Assembly: GCA_017871115.1 (NCBI GenBank)
Contig: JAFCIZ010000007.1
Coordinates: 2,108,001-2,172,000, forward strand
Direction of reading: 5' to 3'
From: Cunninghamella blakesleeana
Taxonomy: Eukaryota > Mucoromycota > Mucoromycetes > Mucorales > Cunninghamellaceae
Length of the DNA stretch: 64,000 nt
Shown: positions 35,005 through 46,365 of the stretch, piece by piece
Layout of the letters: each line of letters begins with the position of its first letter
Position numbering within the stretch: position 1 is the stretch's first letter
Program-made: the position numbers and the translations under genes
Notes under the pieces: generated by a model
Told to the model about the DNA's origin: nothing
Database searches by the model: none
What the model saw: only the letters and a program-made list of their open reading frames with translations

Positions 35005-37250
35005 CACCATTATGTACATATTCATCATTATTCTAACGAATTTGTTTTACTTAATCATTACTATTTTATTATAGAATCTAATCAAGCACATTCAAAATAT
35101 GGAAAATATCAAGTAAAGAAACGTAGACCAGCTGAACCTAATTTCGATACACTTTATACACCAGATATTGTAGTAAGTCGACATGATGAATTTATTGAAG
35201 GATCACCAAAGATGATTGATTTTTGGGATAAATTACGACTAGAACCTTACTCTGCAAAGAAAAACATTAGTTACTTTGTAATCTGCCCTAATAATGATGA
35301 ATTGGAATCCATTGTACAAGTCTTTTTTAAAGGATTGTCTACTGTATATGAAACTTGTTGTCTTGGAGTACATCATCCTGGTAATATTGGTCCTTATCGT
35401 CGTGGCATTGTTCCTGTCCCGTTATTACGTAAGATAATTATTTAAGATGAGAAAGAAAAGAAAAGAAAAAAAAAAGTATAGAGTATGAATACTTATTTTA
35501 TCTTTTTTTTTTTAAAAAAAAAAAAATGTTTTTAGCTGAAGAATCCGGAAAATCTAAACATGAACAAAGAATGAAAAGTTATATGACAGTATGTGAAAAT
35601 CTTGGTAATTCTCTTGGTAGTGCTTTGGCAGAAAATATCTATATAGTCATCTACATTGTCAATCCATATCCACATTTATCATCTAATTTGGAACTTAGTA
35701 AATGTTTTACGGCATTAAAAACATCGTTCGAACAAGCTCGTTTACAACTTAACTCTATGGTATTTCCTTCATCTAATAATAAAATTCCTTCTGAAAAGAC
35801 CCGTGCAAGATTAGTGATGCAATTGGTACCAATCGAACACATTGTCAGATATTCAGATTTTGGTGGTTATACAAAAAATGGGTTAAAAGAGATTGCTTTT
35901 TCAGTTTATAGTAAATGCCTTACCATAGTGAATAGCAGAATAAAAACGATATCTGAAGGAAAGGAAGAAAGTAATAATAATGATAAAATAATGACACCCA
36001 ACTCAATCTCATCACCATCTTCATCAACATCGACAACCAATCCATCATCATCATCATCATCATCATCTCCCTTCACGACGGATGAAATTTATTCACCACC
36101 TTTTGTATTAACAAAGCAAACACCAGATCAAATTACTTATTCTCTCAAATCATCATTGAAAGCTCCAGTTATTCTCGATCAAGATGCTACGTTACATATG
36201 GCCTATGGATATAGTTTAGATCGTCGTTGGATGGTAATTGTTTGGACAGATCATCGTGGTGAATTGGTTGAATTTGCTATTCTTCGTTCTTCTACACGTC
36301 AAGGAACACCTTTTATTTCAGTGTTTGAAGAAGCTTGGCAACGTACGAAAAAAATTGCATCTCAAACGGATTTCCCATGGACTTTTGTTATTGTTAAATT
36401 GGGGTTAATGTTTGAGAATGAATTACAAGGTAAAATAATAATACAAGAATATATAAAAGTATAAAGAATAATATAATTGATTGATTCTTTTGTATTTATT
36501 TATTTATTTTTATCTATAATTCTAGCTTGGGTACATGTACTTCCAGACAATGAAAAAGCAAGCATAGTTAGTTTAGATATGGAATCATCATTACATGTAG
36601 ATACATTAAACGAACAAGAAGAACCATCACATTACTATACACCCGATACACCTAATGTAGGAGGGGGTCATGTTTCTACACCACCACCCACAACATCATC
36701 ATCGACATCTCAAAACACAACCTCATCACCGTCACCTATGAGTAGCAGTAATACTAATAATACCAGCAATAGTAATAGTAATAGTAATAGTGGAAGTGGA
36801 ATGCATAAATATAATATCTATCATCCAGGTGATCATTCAGAGATATTTACGACAGCCACCACGGCCAAAATCTTATTATTAAACCATCGCGTTGCTTATT
36901 CACGTAAAAGACAGCGTATATCAGAAGGTATTACATTAATGGAAGCCAATTCAGATCCAGAAAGTTGGATTCTACCATTAGCTAGTGGATATTTAATTCA
37001 AGTTCCTAAACAAGGTAATCCTACAGCAATGAGTGAAGAGCAATTTGGTCGAGATCCTAGTGTGATTGAATTACATTTGGTATATAATCAAACTCCACAT
37101 TCGTCCTATACAGCTTTAAGAGATATCATCAAGCGGTATTATGCTCTTTCATTTGTGAATACGATACCTTCAGCTTACAACTGTTTACCTCTTCATATAG
37201 TCTTATTGGATAGAATTTGGCGTTTACTATTAGTTGTAGATTATAGTTAA
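30245..37250 (+). CDS. MED13: Mediator complex subunit 13 (Srb9/Ssn2)
   Basis: Exons 30245-30283, 30526-30829, 31012-31144, 31291-31514, 31617-34682, 34778-34969, 35075-35428, 35536-36429 and 36526-37250 give 1976 residues in frame. The first 39-base exon codes MLSDSSLTNIFTV and leads into SGVSQIRYRAYQQC, the conserved Med13 N-terminus. The centre (about 310-1150) is low complexity with long Asn, Gln and Ser runs, as in fungal Med13. The C-terminal part carries Med13 family blocks: VICPNNDELESIVQVFF, CCLGVHHPGNIGP, YGYSLDRRWMVIVWTDHRGEL and NCLPLHIVLLDRIWRLL. Med13 links the Cdk8 kinase module to core Mediator and controls RNA polymerase II transcription in the nucleus. The family size (1400-2200 residues) fits. 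The short first exon is easily missed by automated prediction. Confidence 0.9.
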
Positions 37251-37740
37251 GAAAAAGAAAAAAAAAATATAGATGTTGGTGTGTATCTTTTCAATATATA
37301 TTTATAATTATTTATTTATATGCCTGTTATTTTACTTCTTTTCCCTTTACTTCTTTGTATATATATATGCATATGTTCATTATACTGTTTTATTAAATTG
37401 ATATAATAGTTTGAGAAAATAAAAAGCAATTAGTTACACAATTAATCTTTTAATAAACTACATATTTTTTATTTTTTTTAAAATAAAAAGAAAAAATTAT
37501 GGTGTGATTATTTTTACTGTATACATTAATGGAAATTTTAAATTACTTTATTTAACTTTACAAGCATATTTAAGGAATAAAAAAAAAAAATAACTAGGGT
37601 TATATAATGCTCTGTAACAAGTAGGTGCGGAGTTTATATACATTTATATATATATATATATCTTCAGGAACTTTCTTTTGTCTTCTTTCCCATTTTATTT
37701 TTTTTTAAAAAAAATACTGCCTACTTTTACCTTTTTTAAA
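37251..37740. other. intergenic region
   Basis: 3' end of MED13 and promoter of the small membrane protein. AT-rich with a (TA)n run at 37646-37660 and a T-run/A-run junction just before the next ATG. Confidence 0.5.
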
Positions 37741-38312
37741 ATGAGTTCAACCACATTAACACTTAAAGTCTTACCATTGATATCGTCAACTATGTTAACA
37801 ACTATTGGTATAGGCTCTTTAATAACCTTCCCAACTTTTTTAAGTACTACGCCTTCAACTATAACACAATTATTTAAATCTAATTTCAATCGACAAGGTG
37901 GGTAAAATAAATTTTTAAATAATGATAATAATTTGTAAAAATAGAGGAAGGCAGATATACTTTTAAACATTATTTTATACTACATATTAATTTTGTTGCT
38001 TATATATATATATTAATGATAATAACAGTTGGATGGGTAATAGGATCAGGTAGTTTAGCCAGTCTAAGTGGTATCTACGTGTATCATTACCTTCAAGGAA
38101 ACCGTTTTTACCGCTATGGTTATATATTTAGTGCTATTCATTTTCTCTATGTACCTATAATCATGGGTTCAGTGGAACGACTCTTTTATACCAAGCAACA
38201 GGATCAACCATATCATATGAAAAAATGGTTAAAAATCCATTCTATTCGATTGATTACTGATATAGCTGCTACTGTTTGCTATTCTTTAGCTCTTATTAAT
38301 CAATTAGATTGA
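37741..38312 (+). CDS. small four-helix membrane protein (DUF1772-like)
   Basis: Exons 37741-37897 and 38029-38312 give 146 residues. The donor is GTGGGT, used because it keeps the second exon in frame. Four hydrophobic segments lie at about 12-34, 53-70, 80-98 and 122-142. The arrangement GSGSLASLSGIYVYHYLQG, then RYGYIFSAIHFLYVPIIMG, then KKWLKIHSIRLITDIAATV resembles DUF1772/anthrone-oxygenase-like four-helix proteins found widely in fungi. That match is by general pattern, not by a decisive motif. It probably sits in an intracellular membrane. No function can be stated. An upstream in-frame ATG at 37678 would add low-complexity Phe/Lys residues from the T-run/A-run leader and was rejected. 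Confidence 0.7.
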
Positions 38313-40555
38313 TAATAAAAGTATAAAATATAAAATAAAGAAATAGAGTAGTTTCAAGTGAGTGGATTGTTTCGGGTTTTAAAACTCAGCGGACTCTTTT
38401 TTCAAAAAAAAAAAAAAATTGATGCATAAAAAGAAATAATAGGCTGTTGTTAGCTTAAAATAAGATTTTAATAGAAAAAAGAAATCAGGCAAACAATCAA
38501 CCAAGCCATTATATTTAAATTTGTAATTAAATTATATATATATATAAAATAAATAAAATTAATTAGAATGAAATAAATTGAATAAATGCGTATAAACAAA
38601 AAATAAAAAGAGAATAAAGTATATAAATTCTTGAGGAAATAAATTATATGAAAAAAGATGACATGAAAAAGTAAAATGAAATATGTATGTACGTACATAC
38701 GTATGAAAAATCAAAAATCAAATGACCATTTAAATATATATAAATAAATCTATTTAAACTATATATAAATACATCACTATGCTTCGGCAGATTAGAAAAA
38801 TCTGGTAATAGCTTAAATACATAAATAATTATAAACATTTATTTTAAGAAATTAAAAAAGAGACTAGATTATTTCTGTATGTTCAAATAATACTTGTATT
38901 AAATTATAATAATAATAGTGATAATGATAATAATAATAATAATGACAAAAACAGTAATAATAGTGAATCATTTTAAATATATTTATATACGTTATATCAA
39001 CGTCATTTAAAAAAAAACTACTTGACTGGTTTTCTTTTCTATTCTTTTATTATTATTATTCTTGAATGATATTATACAAGTTGATAAATTGATAAAATAT
39101 AAAAAATCATCATTACAATCTTTTTCTCCTTCTTCAATGTATATACATATACATAGAGACGCGTAAACACACAACTAACATACATATGCATACACATCTC
39201 CGATGCACTCAAAATGCAAAATAAAAAAATAAAATAAATATAAAAATAGATAGGCTTAACTGGGTTGTAAAAAAAAAAAGAGTATCAATCCCTTTTCAAT
39301 TCTTATTTCTTTCCCTTTCTCCCCCCAATTCTCCTTTAAATATATGTACTCGAAAAAAAAAAAATTACAACAATCATTATTTTTATCATTCCAAGTAAAA
39401 AAAAAAAAGTTTTTTTTTTTTTTTTACTTTAAAAAATAATTATATTGCCTTATTTATATAAATTATTTCTTTTAGTTCCTGTTTTTAATTCACATTTAAA
39501 TTTACCTTTTATATTTATCATAAATAGAAAATAATTCATCGCAAAAAATATGAAATAGGAATGAGTATTTTCATATGAAAAAAAAATCAAATAAAAAAGA
39601 ATTCATTATATGACTTGGTTTAAACGGGAACATATATCCGAGAGCTTACGTATACAACTTAAAAAAACGCCATTGTATTGCTTTATCACTATATTATCTT
39701 ACATCTCCTTTATAGAGAGTATAAGAGAGAGTAAGAGATTAAAAAAAAAAAAAAAAAAACTCCTATCATACTTTTTTATTCATGCATTATCTTTATTTTT
39801 GATTATACTTTATATTTTTTGATCGTATAGTTTTTTTTTGCAAGTAAATAAAAATGGATGAATAGATGAAAATATAAATTTAGTAAATCAAATAGTTATT
39901 TTAATTAAAATATATATATATATCACAAGATTCCGAATTAAAATAATAATATTTTTATTCTTAATATGGTCAAATTCTCCCTTTCAAGAATTATGTGAGG
40001 GGGGGGGGAGGGAAGAATAGATAATTTTAGGTTAGCATCAACACCTTTTTTTATTTATTTATAATATTTTAGTTAGTTTAGGGCGATAATAAAAATAATA
40101 AAAATAATAATAAAATGATTATATATATATGTATAATAATAGTAATTTTTTTTTTCTTTCATTTCATTTATATATGTACATCATAAAAAAAAAAAAAAAT
40201 GGATAGGGTAATTATAATAATAAAAATATCATACAAAAGAGAATTAAAGCATAAATAAATCAAAATAAAGATTAAAAAGTATATATAAGGTAAGTTAAAA
40301 GGGGAAATATAAAAAAATAAAAATAAAAAAAAATATACATGATCATGTAAATAATGAGAAGAAAGGAAGGAGAGGGGGGAATAAATAATAATGCTTATAA
40401 AAAAAAAAAGTCATGATGATAATGATGTGAATAATATTAAACTAGGCATAAAAAAAAAAAAGAAATTAATCATTAAAAAAATAAAGAATAATAAATTATA
40501 TATAATAGAGAGAAGGAAAGGATAGGAAATATTTATAAAAATAGAAAGGAAAGAA
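38313..40555. other. convergent gene-free region
   Basis: About 2.2 kb between the small membrane protein and the cyclin stop. Dominated by (AT)n, (AAT)n, A- and T-runs. Contains C/T-rich tracts near 39300-39340 and a run of ten G at 39999-40008, conspicuous in this AT-rich DNA. No supported frame on either strand. Confidence 0.55.
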
Positions 40556-41065
40556 TCAATCTTCCCAATTCAATTCAAGTATAGGATGTTCTTTAATGAA
40601 TCGAGTGACTTGTTTCATATCAACATATAAGTCATATTTTACGACGCCCAAAAAGCTACGTTCCATTTCAGTAACTTCACGGTTTGTATAAACAACGGAA
40701 ACGCAGCGATAAATAGCCAACACTCTTGATTTTGAATCTTCATTGAATTTGCAAGCCAACAAAACAGCGGCCAAAAACACTTTGTGGGGCGTATCGTAAT
40801 CGCCTTTTGAGTCGATGGGCAACTGTTGTTGTAAACGGTGAATATAAATCATGGCTATTACTAAAATAGATGGTGAGAGGCGGCATTTTGTATAGACTTG
40901 TTTTACAAAGCTTGATAAAGACGGTAATATTTTTTTTTTAGGGTGTTGTTGAGTTGTTGAACAATCTAATAAGCCGTCAATCTTTTGTGCCATAAATGTT
41001 AAAGCTGGTTCAGGGCTGTTATAAAAATCAAGTGTAGGTGAAGATGATGTTGATGATGAAGTCAT
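40556..41065 (-). CDS. Pho85-type (PCL/PREG-like) cyclin
   Basis: An intronless frame of 169 residues. After a Ser/Thr-rich start, residues about 50-150 form a cyclin box of the Pho80/Pcl family: FVKQVYTKCRLSPSILVIAM, then IYIHRL, then HKVFLAAVLLACKFNEDS, then EMERSFLGVVKYDLYV. Such cyclins activate Pho85/CDK5-like kinases that control phosphate response, morphogenesis or the cell cycle. The compact length fits a single-domain Pcl1/2- or Pho80-like cyclin; the exact partner cannot be read. Absence of introns is notable next to intron-rich neighbours. The region downstream of its stop is long and contains C-tracts on the coding strand. Confidence 0.88.
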   Translation of the reverse strand: MTSSSTSSSPTLDFYNSPEPALTFMAQKIDGLLDCSTTQQHPKKKILPSLSSFVKQVYTKCRLSPSILVIAMIYIHRLQQQLPIDSKGDYDTPHKVFLAAVLLACKFNEDSKSRVLAIYRCVSVVYTNREVTEMERSFLGVVKYDLYVDMKQVTRFIKEHPILELNWED

Positions 41066-41537
41066 TGTTTATAAGGTATTTTGTTTTTTGTTTTTTATAA
41101 TTTTTTATAATACAAGAATACAATAATAATAATATAAGAATAAGAATTTTTTTTTAAAAAAAAAAAAAAAAAGTTTTTAAGAAAGATAATTTTTCCTTTT
41201 TCTTAATAAAAAATAAAAAAAAGAGAAAAGAAAAGAAAAGAAAAGAAAAAAGGGGAGCCTTTTTATATTTTTTTCAATTTGTTTACCAAATTTAGATAAA
41301 TTTTTTTGTTTTAATCCAAAAAAAGAAATGAAACATCTAAATCCTCTCTCAGTCTCTCTCAATCCCTCACCCTCTTTCTCTTTCTATTATCATCATTTTA
41401 TGTAGTGTGGCAAAAAATAGAATCATAAAAAGGCGTTTATACATTTTTTTTTTTTTTCACATCCTTTTTTCTATCAATCAAAATAATATTCCTTTATGAA
41501 ACATGTTTATTATATATATATATATATATATCATCTT
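41066..41537. other. intergenic region
   Basis: Pyrimidine-rich leader of the cyclin on the minus strand (purine-rich on + at 41150-41260), a T-run/A-run junction at 41148-41175, and the 3' flank of the SET gene with an (AT)n run at 41513-41530. No gene. Confidence 0.5.
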
Positions 41538-43105
41538 TTATTTTTTTATTTTTTTATTATCAGGATGATGGTGGTTATTATCTAATGATCTTTTCTTTTC
41601 ATTTAGTAGTTTATATTTTTTTAATGTTTCTTCTAAAATCCTCTTTTCCCCAATTCTAATACGGAGAGCATTCTTTTCATTTTCATCCTTTGTCCCTTGA
41701 ATCACTTCTAAATCCTCCTATATATGCAAAAAATATTAAAGTTAATAACCCCTTTTTTTTCCCTTTTTTATCCTTATCTTTTTTTTTTTTTTAATCCTTA
41801 ATTTATATAAATTATTTTTATTTTTAGTTCATTTTACTTTTAAATTGGTGGGATAACTGGCTAATCGGTTTTCCAATATATTGATTAAAATTTGCTGGAC
41901 TTGATCATTGATTTTAGGTGATGGTAATTTGGATTTCGCTGCCATTTTTTTAAATATATCGGGCGAGCTATTAAAAACAATTACTACACCATAAAACAAT
42001 AAATAAAACAAGAAGATAAATAAATAAATAAAAAAGATAAACCAAGCAATGATAATAAAACCTTTTTTTTTTTATTATACCTGATATGATCATTTCTTCT
42101 GGGATTTCATATTCCGTGTCTATCACAAAATAACTAATCAAAATAAATATATTAATATATGAGAAGCACTTTTTAAAAAAAAAAACATAAACAAAAACAC
42201 ATCCGATGATTGTACTACTATTATTATTATTATTCATTAAAAACTTTACTCATCCATGACACCTTCTTCCATTAAAAAGTTTAACTAAAATAAATAAATA
42301 AATATAAACAAATAGAAATAAATATAAATAAATAAATCATTTTTATCAAATAAGGATTGATTATTATTTTTTTTTTTTATTTACCTTTTCTTCTTTTAAT
42401 GTTTCATCATTATCTTTGGGACAAGCAAGGTTCATAACGTTTTGGCCATCTATTTCACAAAGATCATATGGGTTATTTTCATCGGTAAATCCATATTTAC
42501 GTAACAAATCGGCATTACACAAATCTCCATATGTATTATAAATTTGATCATTTTGTTGAATAGGTTTAATTGCTTTCATGACTAGTTCTTCAGGTTCATG
42601 AAATAATCTTGCATTATTATACCCTGTTTTATGATTCAACATATCTGCCATAGGTACCATGGTTAAAACTCCTTCTTCTTCTTCATCATCATCTTCTTGT
42701 TCTTCTTCTTCTTCAGTTTTATATTCATCATGGAAACTATACGCCATTATGATAGAACCACATGTGTGAAATAATTCTTTTGTGTGAATATTTGCATCAA
42801 ATAATGTCGGATGTGCCTAAATAAATATAAATCAAAAAGAAAAAGTTGGATTTTATTTTTTTGATTTTAGTATATAGTCATTCATTTCCGTTTTTCCCTT
42901 TCCATTTTTTCCCTCTCTTTCTTTTCACTTACTTTAATAATAGGTATAAATTGATTATCATATATTTGATCTGCTTCTTCTTTTCCAATTTTTCCAATAA
43001 CTCCAGTTCCTTTTAATAATTCAACATCTGGCCAAAACATTGGTGTTGAAAATGTACGTGGTAATATATCTAAACAAAAATAATCATCCATCATCCGTAA
43101 TCAAT

Positions 43106-43155
<50 letters not shown>

Positions 43156-43607
43156 TGTTTTATATATCTATCTATCCATCTAGTTGTATTACCAAAATAA
43201 GGTTTCCAAAACGAATCATCATTTTTCATTTCATACATCATACATAATATTAAAGGTGACCAGCCAGTTAAAGTAGCTAATACTGATGCCATATCTTCTT
43301 TGGTTGATAATATTGATGTCTTGATAGAAAATAATAAATTTCTTGGAATAGAAAATAAAATATCACCTTCCTAATAGAGAATACATAATGTGTGTGAGCG
43401 CGAAAGGCTATCAAGATTTTTTCATTAAAACAGTAATTGTTATCATGTCTTTCCATATTCCATTATTACCTTAATAGGTTTTAAAGCAACCACTCCTCTA
43501 CCTGCATTTTCTTGACTATAATCTTTAAAAGCTATAGAATCACTTATTGTTGCTTTATTTTCTTTTAACCATTCTAAAAACCGATTTCCTGTTTGTTCAA
43601 AGGTCAT
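41538..43607 (-). CDS. SET-domain protein lysine methyltransferase (SETD3/SETD6/Rkm-like)
   Basis: Exons in coding order 43607-43470, 43370-43193, 43069-42933, 42816-42385, 42284-42250, 42133-42081, 41983-41838 and 41717-41538 close in frame at 432 residues. The split SET domain shows AGRGVVALKPIKEGDILFSIPR at the start, ILPRTFSTPMFW in the insert, DMLNHKTGYNNARLF (the NHxxxxN element binding AdoMet) and IYNTYGDLCNADLLRKYGF. An acidic Glu/Asp stretch interrupts it near residues 178-192. The C-terminal part matches the Rubisco LSMT substrate-binding fold (NRLASYPTNLKEDLEV, then RIGEKRILEETLKK). Yeast relatives (Rkm1-4, Efm1) methylate ribosomal proteins or elongation factors. The substrate is not readable here. 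The start is shared with a short bidirectional promoter toward PUS3. Confidence 0.9.
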
Positions 43608-43783
43608 GTTTATTATTTAGCTATAATATATACAATAAAAATTAGTAATAATAATAAATAAATAATGGTATGAAGAGAAGACCTAAAGTGGGAAAATGAA
43701 AAAAAAAAAAAAAAAAAAAGTTGGAATATGTCAAGCGAAAAAAGGTCACGAGCGCATTAATTGATCAATTCTTTTGAATTCCC

Positions 43784-43814
<31 letters not shown>

Positions 43815-43841
43815 CTCTCCTCTTTACTTTTTTATTAAAAG
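43608..43841. promoter_or_regulatory. bidirectional promoter, SET methyltransferase / PUS3
   Basis: Only 234 bases separate the two divergent start codons. The segment contains an A-run at 43700-43720 and a run of about 29 T at 43786-43814 followed by a pyrimidine-rich leader into the PUS3 ATG. Poly(dA:dT) tracts of this kind exclude nucleosomes in yeasts. That role here is inference. Confidence 0.5.
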
Positions 43842-45197
43842 ATGGACAAGTATAAGGATTGGAGTAAAGAAGATTTAATTACTTATATTCAATCATTAGA
43901 AGAAAACAAAACTACCCCCAAACAACCCCAACCATCACCTTCATCCAATGAAAAAAACTTGAACAACAGCAAAAATAATAAAAATAATAAAAAAAAGAAA
44001 CAGGAACGACCTTTTGATATAACCAAATACCGTCAACGTCGTGTAGCTTTCAAAGTAGCATACCTTGGATGGAACTATATAGGCTTCGCAGCACAACAAG
44101 ATGAAATTCTGTTGCCTACAGTAGAAGGGCAGCTATTTCGAGCTCTGGAACATTGTAAACTCATTAGTCATCGCGATGCCTGTGATTATAGTCGTTGTGG
44201 AAGAACCGATCGTGGTGTTAGTGGACTTGGTCAAGTAATCATATTAAATGTACGATCGAAACAATCCGCTATCAGCAATGATAATGAAAATGAGCCATAT
44301 TTATCACCAGATGAAGAATTGCCTTATGTAGATAATTTAAACCGTGCTTTACCTGATGATATAAGGATCTTAGCTTGGTCCCCCGTTCCATCTCGTTTGA
44401 ATGCTAGATTTGATTGTCAATCGCGCACTTATCGATATTTATTTCGTCAAGAGCAATTAAATATTGCTTTGATGCAACAAGCCGCTTCTTATTTTATTGG
44501 AGAGCATGATTTTAGAAATTTTTGTAAATTAGACCCGTCAAAAAATATTACTAACTACCACCGACGCATGTTATCGTGTACTATTACGCCCTTTTACGAT
44601 AATGCACCATCGTCACCTCAGCGTATGATGAAAATGGAACTAAAAGGAACCGCATTTTTATGGCATCAAGTAAGGTGTATGATGTCGGTTTTATTTTTAG
44701 TCGGCCAACAATTGGAGCCTCCTACCATTATTCAGGATCTTTTAAATACAGAGTTATACAATGCAAGACCGGACTATCCTATGGCAAGCGATTTACCTTT
44801 GATTTTATATGATTGTGAATTTGATCCAAATGCTGTTCAATGGATTACTTCTTCTACTATAGCTATCGATCGCGTAGTGGCCCATTGGGATCAATTCTCT
44901 TATGCTCAAGATATACGTGCTTCCACTTGTCATTACTTTTATCAAGCCGCTACTGCCATTCAACAACAGCAAATAGAGAATAATAATAAAATGAATATAG
45001 ATACAAAAGAAAAGGAGGTCGATGGAGGAAACAAAAGAAAGAAAATCGTTTTAGGCGGTGGTGTTACTTCTTTATTAAATCAATATAAACCTTTAGCAGA
45101 ACGTCCTCGTTGTGATACGGATGAAATGAAAAAGGATAAATATAATGCAAAGAAAAGAAAAAGGGAACAATTAGAAAATGAACCAGAAATAAAATAA
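43842..45197 (+). CDS. PUS3: tRNA pseudouridine(38/39) synthase Pus3/Deg1 (TruA family)
   Basis: An intronless frame of 451 residues, the usual length for Deg1/Pus3. After a 55-residue Asn/Lys-rich start come KVAYLGWNYIGFAAQQ, CDYSRCGRTDRGVSGLGQ with catalytic Asp123, LNARFDCQSRTYRYLF and GTAFLWHQVRCMMSVLFLVG, all diagnostic of the eukaryotic TruA group. It makes pseudouridine at positions 38 and 39 of the tRNA anticodon arm in nucleus and cytosol. The choice of Pus3 over Pus1 rests on the CDYSRCGRTDRGVS wording. A second, lysine-rich C-terminal tail (KKRKREQ) may be a nuclear signal. Head to head with the SET methyltransferase. Confidence 0.93.
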   Translation: MDKYKDWSKEDLITYIQSLEENKTTPKQPQPSPSSNEKNLNNSKNNKNNKKKKQERPFDITKYRQRRVAFKVAYLGWNYIGFAAQQDEILLPTVEGQLFRALEHCKLISHRDACDYSRCGRTDRGVSGLGQVIILNVRSKQSAISNDNENEPYLSPDEELPYVDNLNRALPDDIRILAWSPVPSRLNARFDCQSRTYRYLFRQEQLNIALMQQAASYFIGEHDFRNFCKLDPSKNITNYHRRMLSCTITPFYDNAPSSPQRMMKMELKGTAFLWHQVRCMMSVLFLVGQQLEPPTIIQDLLNTELYNARPDYPMASDLPLILYDCEFDPNAVQWITSSTIAIDRVVAHWDQFSYAQDIRASTCHYFYQAATAIQQQQIENNNKMNIDTKEKEVDGGNKRKKIVLGGGVTSLLNQYKPLAERPRCDTDEMKKDKYNAKKRKREQLENEPEIK

Positions 45198-45430
45198 AAT
45201 ATAAAATATATAAATAAATCATTTAGTTTACGTTTAGTATATCTTTGTATCATCATTTTAGAAAATCGTATAGCAGATACTTGTCTAGTAAATAATACTT
45301 TTAAATATTCAAACCCAGTCGTCACATTTTTTTTATTTATTTTTATTTTTTGCATGAATTATCTTGCGCATCATTCTTTTATTATGTACTTTTTTTTTTA
45401 AAAAAAAAATAAAAAAAAACTATAACAGAC

Positions 45431-45485
<55 letters not shown>

Positions 45486-46365
45486 ATATGTATATGTATT
45501 AATATATATATATGTATATATATTAACATATGACATAGTAAAAAGATTTAACGTTTAATATTAAAAAGAAAAAGAACACTCATAGAGAGTGAATCTGTAG
45601 TAAAATGTATTATATATTCTCATTGTTGGATCAACAAAGACTAAATACTTGAACATATAAAAAATAAAAAAAGATAATTGTAAAATCGTACGATATACAA
45701 GTAATACATTATTATGTCATTTAAAAAAAAAAACTTGTACGCAGCAATATAAAAAGTATGTAAAACATTAGTTGTGTAAAACTATATGTACTCATATTTT
45801 TTCTTAATTACTTTCCTATAAATGGCTCTATGAACTTGGTTTACAAAAAAAAAAAAAAAAAAATTGAAACTTTAAAAATAAATAAATAAAGAGTCATAAA
45901 AAGATATTTATAACTTTTTCAGACTCTTTTGCAAAAATATATTTATACATATAAAGTACTTTGTTAAAATACATAGAAATAAATATGTTTATAAGAAAAT
46001 TAAAATAAAGCAAGAACTAATAAAAAAGTGAATTATCAAGTTTAAAACTAAAAAAAAAAAAAAAAAAAAAAAAAAGGACGAAAAAAAAATTGACACCTAA
46101 CATTCACCTGACTCTAACGAAAAGAGTCTAAAAAATACCGGGGCGCCAATTCAACTTTTTTTCCTTTCTATAAAAACCTAATATCTAATTTTTTTTTTCC
46201 TCTTTTTATTCTTTGCATCTTTTTCTTTATCGAATTTATTGTTTAATTTCCATTACTCTTTATTGTTAACTACTTATCTTTATTGAACTCTCACGCTCTG
46301 ATATTTTTCTATTTTTATTATACTATATCCTCTCTCTACCACTTTTCGTTTTCTTTCTTTTTACC
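45198..46365. other. intergenic region
   Basis: AT-rich, with a long (AT)n/(TATG)n array at 45433-45530, A-runs at 45846-45863 and 46050-46075, a short inverted repeat at 46110-46128 and a GC-containing patch CCGGGGCGCC near 46138-46147. A pyrimidine-rich leader runs from about 46190 to the next ATG. Confidence 0.5.
46110..46128. promoter_or_regulatory. six-base inverted repeat in promoter
   Basis: GACTCT and AGAGTC are separated by seven bases, about 240 bases before the ATG at 46366, next to a small GC-rich patch. It could be a factor site or a hairpin. Nothing more can be said from sequence. Confidence 0.2.
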
